This document shows positions 58,167 to 64,000 of a stretch of DNA of 64,000 nucleotides, in pieces. How positions within the stretch are numbered: the stretch's first letter is position 1; the number at the start of each line of letters is the position of its first letter. The notes beneath the pieces were generated by a model. The model did not search any database. It was not told where the DNA came from and saw nothing but the letters and a program-made list of their open reading frames with translations. The translations under genes and the position numbers were made by a program. Source of the stretch: Citromicrobium sp. JLT1363 (GTDB lineage: Bacteria; Pseudomonadota; Alphaproteobacteria; Sphingomonadales; Sphingomonadaceae); assembly GCF_000186705.1 (NCBI RefSeq), contig NZ_AEUE01000010.1, positions 62,001 to 126,000 of the forward strand, in the 5' to 3' direction.

Positions 58167-58592
58167 ATGCCGCCGGATGGCGCCCCTTCAGGCAAGACTC
58201 GAAAGTTCGGCCCCGTGCTTGTGGTGGAAGACGACGCAGCCCTGGCCCTTGCGGTGGAGGATGCGCTTCTGGATGCAGGCGCGAGCCGCGTGGTCATCGC
58301 TGCGAGCACCGCGCAGGCGACCGACACCCTGCGCGACGAGCGGTTCGAGACGGTGATCCTCGACGTTCACCTGGCAGACAGAGGCGATGGCTGGGCGATC
58401 GCCGAGCTGCTCCGCGCGCTCGGTGCGGATGCGCCCAGGGTCATCTTCGCCACCGGATCGCCGCAGGAAATCCCCGAGGACATCGCCGATCTGGGACCGG
58501 TTCTCGCCAAGCCGTACGATTTCGAACGCCTGGTGGAGCTTGCCCGCGCGCGGGCACGCACCGGCCTGTTCTCCCGCCTGCGGCGAGACTGA
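58167..58592 (+). CDS. Single-domain response regulator, FAT-GUY-like
   Basis: 141 residues from ATG 58167 (AGGGACG upstream); a TTG at 58113 would add 18 residues with no domain. Receiver only: acidic pair EDD (21-23), phospho-acceptor Asp66 in ILDVHLADRGDG, switch Thr96 in VIFATGSP, and Lys115 in LAKPYD. FATG matches the start of the FATGUY motif of alphaproteobacterial single-domain regulators such as SdrG, which act in general stress signalling of Sphingomonas. The EcfG promoter and neighbourhood of phyR support that role. Phosphotransfer partners are inferred. Confidence 0.85.
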   Translation: MPPDGAPSGKTRKFGPVLVVEDDAALALAVEDALLDAGASRVVIAASTAQATDTLRDERFETVILDVHLADRGDGWAIAELLRALGADAPRVIFATGSPQEIPEDIADLGPVLAKPYDFERLVELARARARTGLFSRLRRD

Positions 58593-58685
58593 CACCACCT
58601 TTATCACAATGCGCCGCTGCCGCTGCCGCTCAGGCGGGGGCCCTGCCCCCATGCGGCAGGCTCACCCGTCGCCGGCAACCGGACG

Positions 58686-58731
58686 GCAAAAAAAAAGGCC
58701 TTCGATCCGTCTGTTAACGGAACGAAGGCCT
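58686..58731 (-). terminator. Very strong intrinsic terminator, minus strand
   Basis: On the minus strand AAGGCCTTCG-T-TCCGT, loop TAACAG, ACGGA-T-CGAAGGCCTT make a nearly continuous 15-bp stem followed by a run of about nine Ts. On the plus strand no T-run follows, so it cannot end the response regulator transcript in the usual way. No minus-strand protein gene precedes it. Confidence 0.8.
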
Positions 58732-58785
58732 TCGGGATCGTATCACCAGCCGCTTGGACGGGAGGGGGGTCTCGGCGGTGATACA
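58690..58785 (-). ncRNA. Candidate stress-related small RNA antisense between the response regulator and phyR
   Basis: The strong minus-strand terminator has no coding gene upstream. About 80 nt before it lies a near-EcfG promoter on the minus strand: GGAAC (58815-58811), 16 nt, CATT (58794-58791; consensus CGTT). This predicts a transcript of about 95 nt. It contains a single-stranded ACCCCCCTCC stretch (58770-58761), an anti-Shine-Dalgarno-type motif frequent in alphaproteobacterial trans-acting sRNAs. Otherwise 58593-58869 has no recognisable gene. The existence of the RNA is inferred. Confidence 0.4.
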
Positions 58786-58869
58786 GGGAAAATGCACCGC
58801 ACCCGCCCGGGTTCCACGCCCGACAATTTTTTTTGATATCTCCTCTTCGGCGGCTAGAGCCCAAGCCTT

Positions 58870-58894
58870 GGAACCGCCCTTCACGCCGCACGTT
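58870..58894 (+). promoter_or_regulatory. EcfG-type promoter of phyR
   Basis: GGAAC (58870-58874), 16-nt spacer, CGTT (58891-58894), exactly the EcfG consensus, 31 bp before the phyR ATG. This implies positive feedback of the general stress response on phyR. Confidence 0.85.
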
Positions 58895-58925
58895 GCGAGG
58901 AAGGTTCAGACGGGAAAGAGAATTT

Positions 58926-59729
58926 ATGTCCATTGGTGAAAATGTCGCTGCGAACCTCCCTTACCTGCGCCGCTACGCGCGCGCGCTCACCGGATCGCAG
59001 CAAACCGGCGACGCTTTCGTACGCGCCACGCTGGAGGCCGCGCTGGCCGATGACGACCTCAAAGCCTCGCTCGAAGGCGGCCGCGTGCCGCTCTACCGCG
59101 CGTTCAACAAGGTCTGGTCCAGCGCCTATCTCGAAGTTGCCGATCAGGGCGCCGAAGGCGCGGACCTGCCGGGCGACGTGGAGGCCGACCGCCTCCAGAA
59201 CGTCACCCCGCTCAACCGGCAGGCGCTGCTGCTGACCACGCTGGAAGATTTCACGATCGAACAATCGTCCGAAATCATGGAAATCCCGGCCGAAGAGGTC
59301 GAAAAGATGGTGCAGGACGCGATTGCCGAGATCGATCGCGAATCCGCCACCAGCGTGCTCATCATCGAGGACGAGCCGCTGATCTCCATGCAGCTGGAAG
59401 ATCTGGTGCGCGGGCTGGGCCACGACATCTGCGGCACCGCCGCCACCCGCACGCAGGCGCAGGAAGTCGTCGCGCAGAAGACCCCGGGCCTGGTGCTGGC
59501 GGATATCCAGCTTGCCGACGGGTCCTCCGGGCTCGACGCGGTGGACGATATTCTGAGCATCGGCAGCGTGCCGGTGATCTTCATCACCGCCTACCCCGAA
59601 CGCCTGCTGACCGGCGACCGGCCCGAACCGACCTACCTGGTGACCAAGCCGTTCCAGGAAGCCACGGTGCGCGCGGCAATCAGCCAGGCACTGTTCTTCA
59701 ATTCGAACCGCGAAGACGCCAACGCCTGA
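58926..59729 (+). CDS. phyR: Anti-anti-sigma response regulator PhyR
   Basis: 267 residues from ATG 58926. The N-terminal ~135 residues mimic an ECF sigma factor (LPYLRRYARALTGSQQTGDAF sigma2-like, LEDFTIEQSSEIMEIPAEEVEKM sigma4-like). The C-terminal receiver (~143-262) has the acidic residues in IIEDEP, phospho-acceptor Asp193 in VLADIQLADGSSG, and Lys241 in VTKPF. When phosphorylated it binds NepR and frees EcfG. The EcfG promoter lies directly upstream and a terminator follows. The partner genes nepR and ecfG are 2 kb away beyond a divergent kinase. Confidence 0.97.
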   Translation: MSIGENVAANLPYLRRYARALTGSQQTGDAFVRATLEAALADDDLKASLEGGRVPLYRAFNKVWSSAYLEVADQGAEGADLPGDVEADRLQNVTPLNRQALLLTTLEDFTIEQSSEIMEIPAEEVEKMVQDAIAEIDRESATSVLIIEDEPLISMQLEDLVRGLGHDICGTAATRTQAQEVVAQKTPGLVLADIQLADGSSGLDAVDDILSIGSVPVIFITAYPERLLTGDRPEPTYLVTKPFQEATVRAAISQALFFNSNREDANA

Positions 59730-59759
59730 CGCGGTCTACCGACCGACCCGATACGAAGA

Positions 59760-59787
59760 AGGGCTCCGCGATTGCGGGGCCCTTTCT
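59760..59787 (+). terminator. Intrinsic terminator after phyR
   Basis: AGGGCTCCGC and GCGGGGCCCT form a 10-bp stem with one G-T pair and a 4-nt loop, followed by TTCTGGTTT. Confidence 0.75.
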
Positions 59788-59835
59788 GGTTTGGTTACGG
59801 GTTTTCTGCGGTGCGGCGGCGACCGGCACGCGGCC

Positions 59836-61521
59836 TCAGCCCTCGGGCTGATGATCGCCCAGCTTCTTGCTGCGCGCGCGCATGCGGAATTCGGTCGGCT
59901 TGCGCACCGGGACCTGCAGGACGCAGCGCACGCCTTCCGGTGCGAAGCGCAGATCGACCGGGTGCTTCAGCTCGTGCGCGACGATCTTCTCGATCAGTTC
60001 GGTACCGAACCCGCGCGAGCGGGTCTGCGGAACCGGGGGACCGCCCGCCTCCTGCCAGACGACCTCCACCAGACCGGCCTCCAGCCGCGACCATGTGACC
60101 GACAGCCGCCCTTCCTCCACGGAAAGCGCGCCGTATTTGGAAGCATTGGTGGCCAGCTCGTGGATCGCCAGGCCGAAGGAGAGCGCATCATTGGGCGCAA
60201 GCTCCACTTCGGGCCCTTCGAAATGCAGCGTATCGTCCTGGGTGTTCGCATAGGGCGCCAGCTCCGCCTCCAGGACGGCGCGTAGCGGAGTGGTGCCCCA
60301 TTCGGACTGGGTCAGCAGGTCGTGCGTGGCCGAAAGCGCGCGAATGCGCCCGTCGAGACCGCTGGCGAAATCCTCCAGCGAACTGGCGCGCCGGCGGGTG
60401 AGAGCGACGATGGAGAGCACATTGGCCAGCGTGTTCTTGACCCGGTGATTGAGCTCGCGCGTCAGCGAATTGCGGATGGAGTTCTGCTCCGCATAGAAAT
60501 CCAGCGCGGCCTGGTCTTCATGCGCCTGCTGGGTCAGCAGCCGCGCGACCAGCATCGAAAGGCTGGCCACTGCGATTCCGAACAGCAGCGTGATCATGGA
60601 CAGCAGGGACAGTGCATCGCCGCGGGCGCTTTCCACCTCCACGGTCATCGGTCGATCGGCAAGCTGCACTTCGATGCGCGTGACATTGCCCGTGAGCCGT
60701 TCGGGCGCATGGGACGCGATCAGATTGGCGGGCTCGGGCGCCCCGTCGTACAGCCTCACGCCGCGCCCGCCGACCAGTTCGCGGGTCAGCACCGAATCGA
60801 GAAAATTCTGTGAATTGAACGGGCTGTAAACGAAGCCGCGGATCAGCTCCTGATCGGTACCGGGTTCGAACACCGGCATGTAGACGATGAACCCCGCACG
60901 CGCGCTCTCGCGGTTCTGGACCAGATCGAGCTTGCCGCTGGCGGTCGGCCGTCCGGTCCGGATGGCCTCCTGCATCGCCTCGCGCCGGGTTTTCTCGGAA
61001 TACATGTTGAAGCCGACGGCAAGGCGGCTTTCTTCCTTCATCGGTTCGAAGAAGGTCACGGGAACCGCGAAGTTGCTTTCGCGCGATGGCCTGGGCTCGA
61101 TGTCGAAGGCCTGGCCGGTTTCCGACGATACCAGCCTTTCGAACGCATCGATCTGGCCGCGTGGCACGATCGGGCTCCACCCGATCCCTACCGATCCGCG
61201 ATAATCCGCATCCAGCCGCAGCTCGGTGGCGAAGCGGCGAAACAGGTTGGCCGGCACCCGGTCGAGCGTGCTGATGAGCGCGGCACCGGCAATCAGGTAG
61301 GACCCGCTGGTGTTGACCCGCCGGTCGAGCGAAGACGCAATCACCTGCGTCGTTTCGCCCAGAACGGCCTTCTCGCGCTGGCGCTCGCCGCGCTCGATCG
61401 CAAAAACGCTGAGCGCGGTGATCGCGGTGATCAGCAGAAAAATGATCACCGGCACTGCGCGCGGGTAATAGATCAGCCAACGTCGGAAGCGACGTACAGG
61501 GAGTGCGGAATCGGACGCCAC
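59836..61521 (-). CDS. CHASE-domain HWE/HisKA_2 sensor histidine kinase of the general stress response
   Basis: 561 residues. TM1 is at ~23-43; a periplasmic CHASE-type sensor spans ~75-290 (ANLFRRFATELRLDADYRGSVGIGW-type motif: RLDADYRGSVGIGWSP); TM2 ~302-328. The HisKA_2/HWE dimerisation domain carries His359 in RELNHRVKNTLANVLSIV, and the ATPase domain has LAIHELATNASKYGALS and RGFGTELIEKIV. Kinases of this kind phosphorylate PhyR, and the gene sits between phyR and nepR-ecfG in opposite orientation. The extracellular cue is unknown. Start ATG 61521. Confidence 0.9.
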   Translation of the reverse strand: MASDSALPVRRFRRWLIYYPRAVPVIIFLLITAITALSVFAIERGERQREKAVLGETTQVIASSLDRRVNTSGSYLIAGAALISTLDRVPANLFRRFATELRLDADYRGSVGIGWSPIVPRGQIDAFERLVSSETGQAFDIEPRPSRESNFAVPVTFFEPMKEESRLAVGFNMYSEKTRREAMQEAIRTGRPTASGKLDLVQNRESARAGFIVYMPVFEPGTDQELIRGFVYSPFNSQNFLDSVLTRELVGGRGVRLYDGAPEPANLIASHAPERLTGNVTRIEVQLADRPMTVEVESARGDALSLLSMITLLFGIAVASLSMLVARLLTQQAHEDQAALDFYAEQNSIRNSLTRELNHRVKNTLANVLSIVALTRRRASSLEDFASGLDGRIRALSATHDLLTQSEWGTTPLRAVLEAELAPYANTQDDTLHFEGPEVELAPNDALSFGLAIHELATNASKYGALSVEEGRLSVTWSRLEAGLVEVVWQEAGGPPVPQTRSRGFGTELIEKIVAHELKHPVDLRFAPEGVRCVLQVPVRKPTEFRMRARSKKLGDHQPEG

Positions 61522-61587
61522 TTGTACTCCGGCTTGTGTCTTGCACCCTGGCTTGGCGGGCGCGTGCTCTGTTCATCGGTCACTGGG

Positions 61588-61612
61588 GGAACCACGGGGT
61601 GGCCGCAACGTT
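61588..61612 (+). promoter_or_regulatory. EcfG-type promoter of nepR-ecfG
   Basis: GGAAC (61588-61592), 16-nt spacer, CGTT (61609-61612), 75 bp upstream of nepR. It implies autoregulation of the sigma factor. The -10 is followed by CC, so GGAAC...GTTCC also forms an inverted repeat. Confidence 0.85.
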
Positions 61613-61687
61613 CCGGCTATCTAGGATCGTTAACGGGAGAGGCGGGCTTGGGTTTCGGTTTCCGAAGGCCCATGTTAGCCGACAGAC

Positions 61688-61903
61688 ATGGACGACAATC
61701 AGAATCCGAAGCAAAAGAGCGCGCCCCAGGTGCGCGCCGACAAGGGTGAAAAGCCGATGGGTCAGCCTCAATGGGCGGACAGCTTGCGCAATCTGTACGA
61801 TTCGGTCGTCGACGAGCCGATTCCCGACAGTTTCAAGGATCTGCTCGAACAGCTGGACGAACCGGACAAGAAGAAATCCGGCAAGGATGGGGGTGACGCA
61901 TGA
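61688..61903 (+). CDS. nepR: Anti-sigma factor NepR
   Basis: 71 residues. The core QWADSLRNLYDSVVDEPIPD and FKDLLEQLD gives the two helices that bind EcfG or the sigma-like part of PhyR; both ends are disordered and charged. It is followed by ecfG with an ATGA overlap, the usual nepR-ecfG order. Confidence 0.95.
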   Translation: MDDNQNPKQKSAPQVRADKGEKPMGQPQWADSLRNLYDSVVDEPIPDSFKDLLEQLDEPDKKKSGKDGGDA

Positions 61904-62520
61904 GTTCGCAGCCAGCCCCGGCCGCCGATCCGGTCGAGTTCAAGCGTGAACTGACGGCCGTGGTGCCGCATCTGCGTGCCTTCGCGCGCGGCCTGTGCGG
62001 TCGCCCGGACATGGCGGACGACCTCGTCCAGGAAACGCTGATGAAGGCATGGGCCGCGCAGGAGCGGTTCGAGCCGGGCACCAGCATGCGTGCATGGACC
62101 TTCGTGATCCTGCGCAATGCCTACCTGACCGACATGCGCCGCAACCGCTTCCGCGGCGAATATGACGAGAACGTCGCCGAGCGTATCCTGACCGCGCCTG
62201 CGGGCCAGGAAGAGCCTATCCACCTGTCCGACATGCACCGCGCGCTGCTGACCCTGCCGCCCGAGCGGCGCGAGGCTTTGCTGCTGGTGGGCGCAGGCGG
62301 CTTTTCCTACGAGGAAGCGGCCAATATCTGCGGCTGCGCGGTGGGCACCATCAAGAGCCGCGTGGGCCGTGCGCGCGCCACGCTCAACGCGATGCTCGCC
62401 GATGGCGACATTCCGCGCCGCTCGATCGACGACGACACCGCGCACCGCGCCATCCTCGAGGAACTGGACGATGTCGCCGCGGGCAATGGCCTTGCCGAGC
62501 CGACCAATGGGCGCACCTGA
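61900..62520 (+). CDS. ecfG: General stress sigma factor EcfG
   Basis: 206 residues. Region 2 has LRAFARGLCGRPDMADDLVQETLMKAW and region 4 has LTLPPERREALLLVGAGGFSYEEAA...GTIKSRVGRARATL. The spacing and sequence fit the ECF15 (EcfG) group. It directs RNA polymerase to GGAAC-N16-CGTT promoters, three of which lie in this locus. The N-terminal ~15 and C-terminal ~35 residues are variable extensions. Confidence 0.96.
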   Translation: MSSQPAPAADPVEFKRELTAVVPHLRAFARGLCGRPDMADDLVQETLMKAWAAQERFEPGTSMRAWTFVILRNAYLTDMRRNRFRGEYDENVAERILTAPAGQEEPIHLSDMHRALLTLPPERREALLLVGAGGFSYEEAANICGCAVGTIKSRVGRARATLNAMLADGDIPRRSIDDDTAHRAILEELDDVAAGNGLAEPTNGRT

Positions 62521-62541
62521 CGATCGCGCGCGCGGTGCGCC

Positions 62542-63753
62542 GTGAGCGATCCCGGCGCCGGGCCGAACGCGGCCCCGAAACCGAAGGGCGGGTCCGCAAA
62601 GAAGCGTAACCTTCTTGCCGAGCAGGAACTGCGCCTCCTCAGCACGCTGGTACTGTTGCTGGGCATCGGATTATTCCTCGCCCTGCCTTTCGTGTTGTCG
62701 ATCGGTTCGGTGGTGTTCCTGCCCTTGACCACCGCCGTGATCCTGTCGGTGCTGCTGGCGCCGCTGGCCGACCGTCTTTCGGCATGGGGCGTGCCCAACA
62801 CGCTCGCCTCCGTCCTGTCCCTGCTGATTTTCGTCGCCATCGTGGTGCTGGCCTTCAGCGCCATCCTGCAGCCGGCCTTCAGCCTGTTCGACCGCTTGCC
62901 GGAACTGATCGAGCAGATCGGCGCGCGCTACGAGGAATTGCAGGCCGAATTCGCCTGGATCGCCAATGCCAATGATCGGCTGGCGGACCTGGTCGGCAGC
63001 TCGGGAGGAAACGAGGTCGTCCTAGCGGGACCATCTGTATTCCAGCAGGTCGCGATCAGCGCGCCGGTGCTGCTGCTGGAGGTGATGCTCACTTTCCTGA
63101 TGGCCTTCTTCATGGTCGAGGCGCGCGGACGGCTGCGGCGCAACATCCTGTTCGGGCGCACCAGCTTCGGCACCAGCGTCAAGGCGGCGCGGGTCCTGCG
63201 CGAGGTGCAGGACCGGGTGGCGGCCTATATTCTGACGGTGGCGTGGATCAATCTGGGCGTCGGCATCGTGGTGGCGCTGGGCGCCTGGGCGATGGACCTG
63301 CCCGCGCCGATCATGTGGGGCGGCCTCGCCACGCTGCTGAACTTCATTCCCTATATCGGCCCGCTTGCGATGACCGCGCTGCTGACCCTGTTCGGGCTCG
63401 GCACGGCGGATACGGTCTTCCTCGGTCTGATCCCGCCCGTCGCCTACGTGGTGCTGCACGTGTTCGAAGCGAATGCCATCACGCCCGCGATCCTCGGGCG
63501 GCGCTTCACCATGAACCCGGTGATGATCCTGCTCGCCTTTTCGTATTTCACCTGGATCTGGGGCGCGGTCGGCGCGCTGCTGTCGGTGCCGATCCTGCTG
63601 ATGCTGACCGCATTCTTCGACCATATCGGACGGCCCAACCTGCTGGGCTTCATCTTTGGCGAGCCGCTGTTCCAGACCCCCCTGATCGAACTGGACGCGG
63701 AAGGGGATACGGGCGCCGACGCCGCGACGGCCAGCGAGGCTCGCCCCGGCTGA
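62542..63753 (+). CDS. AI-2E family transporter (PerM/YdiK type)
   Basis: 403 residues from a GTG at 62542, 22 bp after ecfG. Eight or so hydrophobic spans, with the family's conserved block WGGLATLLNFIPYIGPLAM and a C-terminal FSYFTWIWGAVGALLSVPI. A large extramembrane segment lies at ~110-180. The family exports or exchanges small molecules, and most members are not autoinducer transporters. Its position suggests co-transcription with ecfG. Confidence 0.9.
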   Translation: MSDPGAGPNAAPKPKGGSAKKRNLLAEQELRLLSTLVLLLGIGLFLALPFVLSIGSVVFLPLTTAVILSVLLAPLADRLSAWGVPNTLASVLSLLIFVAIVVLAFSAILQPAFSLFDRLPELIEQIGARYEELQAEFAWIANANDRLADLVGSSGGNEVVLAGPSVFQQVAISAPVLLLEVMLTFLMAFFMVEARGRLRRNILFGRTSFGTSVKAARVLREVQDRVAAYILTVAWINLGVGIVVALGAWAMDLPAPIMWGGLATLLNFIPYIGPLAMTALLTLFGLGTADTVFLGLIPPVAYVVLHVFEANAITPAILGRRFTMNPVMILLAFSYFTWIWGAVGALLSVPILLMLTAFFDHIGRPNLLGFIFGEPLFQTPLIELDAEGDTGADAATASEARPG

Positions 63754-63782
63754 TCCCGCCGGGCAGGATCGCCGACTCAGGC

Positions 63783-63815
63783 AAAAGGGGCCGGACCGCT
63801 TCCGGCCCGACCCCT
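63783..63815. terminator. Bidirectional terminator between the AI-2E gene and sodB
   Basis: GGGGCCGGA and TCCGGCCCGACCCC form an imperfect strong stem. On the minus strand it is followed by TTTT, suiting sodB; on the plus strand there is no clear T-run. Confidence 0.6.
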
Positions 63816-63837
63816 CGAATGTCCAACTAAGCGGGAC

Positions 63838-64000
63838 TTACTGCGGATAGGTCCAGGTCTTGCCCCGCGCGAGGTTCTCGCTGGCGAAGGCCCAGTTCAG
63901 CTTCTCGGTCGTCAGCGCCTTGAGATAGGCGGGACGCGCGTTCTGGTGATCGAGGTAATAGGCGTGTTCCCACAGGTCGATCACGAGCAGCGGATTGACG
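63838..64000 (-). CDS. sodB: Superoxide dismutase Fe/Mn type, C-terminal part
   Basis: The last 54 codons of the gene; the start lies beyond the window. [19 protein letters not shown] holds the metal ligands Asp and His of the D-x-W-E-H motif, and [13 protein letters not shown] is the usual C-terminal helix region. It dismutates superoxide in the cytoplasm. Iron versus manganese cannot be decided from this fragment. Confidence 0.93.
   Translation of the reverse strand, partial: VNPLLVIDLWEHAYYLDHQNARPAYLKALTTEKLNWAFASENLARGKTWTYPQ

Noticed and set aside
58604-58933. 109-codon minus-strand open frame overlapping the candidate sRNA
   Set aside because: It runs through the terminator hairpin and the phyR promoter, has no ribosome binding site and low-complexity Gly/Ser composition.

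Overview
The window is GC-rich, densely coded chromosomal DNA of an alphaproteobacterium, most likely a sphingomonad of the Erythrobacteraceae type. This is an inference from gene content: a PhyR/NepR/EcfG general stress module, a complete Entner-Doudoroff operon (zwf-pgl-edd-glk-eda), a PII/AmtB/TorF-porin cluster, class I PHA synthase plus phasin, and LptF/LptG. No 16S gene or other taxonomic marker is present, so the genus is not fixed.

Layout. 1-3502: two divergent paralogous proteins that join a LuxR-type HTH to an alpha/beta-hydrolase fold; the left one runs off the window and the right one has lost its catalytic serine and histidine. 3524-9526: an ethanol-to-acetyl-CoA unit, made of an AcoR-like regulator, aldehyde dehydrogenase, zinc alcohol dehydrogenase, and a DUF779 domain fused in frame to acetyl-CoA synthetase. 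9751-15306: an RND tripartite efflux operon on the minus strand. 15689-25952: a 10.2-kb integrative island in the 3' end of a tRNA-Thr(CGT) gene. It is bounded by a 48-bp perfect direct repeat and carries a tyrosine integrase, a frameshifted VirE-type primase, several orphan small genes, a methylase with fused target-recognition domain convergent with a probable restriction endonuclease, and a DUF4365 nuclease-like gene.

26071-35608: a compact branched-chain amino acid superoperon on the minus strand (ilvD-ilvC-ilvG-ilvM-leuA-leuC-leuD-leuB). It is preceded by what looks like a classical attenuator: a 40-codon leader peptide with twelve consecutive Val/Leu/Ile codons, a terminator, and a matching antiterminator segment. 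35762-36888: a short glutamate 5-kinase and an HTH gene. 37067-39586: glnK, amtB and a TorF-like porin. 39823-45382: the Entner-Doudoroff operon, all junctions overlapping. 45398-49000: tRNA-Cys, a thioesterase, a winged-helix/crotonase fusion and an alanine-type aminotransferase. 49152-51997: phaC and a histone-tailed phasin behind two PhaR-like boxes. 52306-58083: clpS, lptF, lptG, two acetyltransferase-like genes and a fatty acid desaturase.

58085-62520 is the general stress response locus: a single-domain response regulator, phyR, a CHASE/HWE-type histidine kinase and nepR-ecfG. The response regulator, phyR and nepR-ecfG each carry an exact GGAAC-N16-CGTT EcfG promoter. A possible stress small RNA with a very strong terminator lies antisense between the response regulator and phyR. 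The window ends with an AI-2E-family transporter and the 3' end of an iron/manganese superoxide dismutase.
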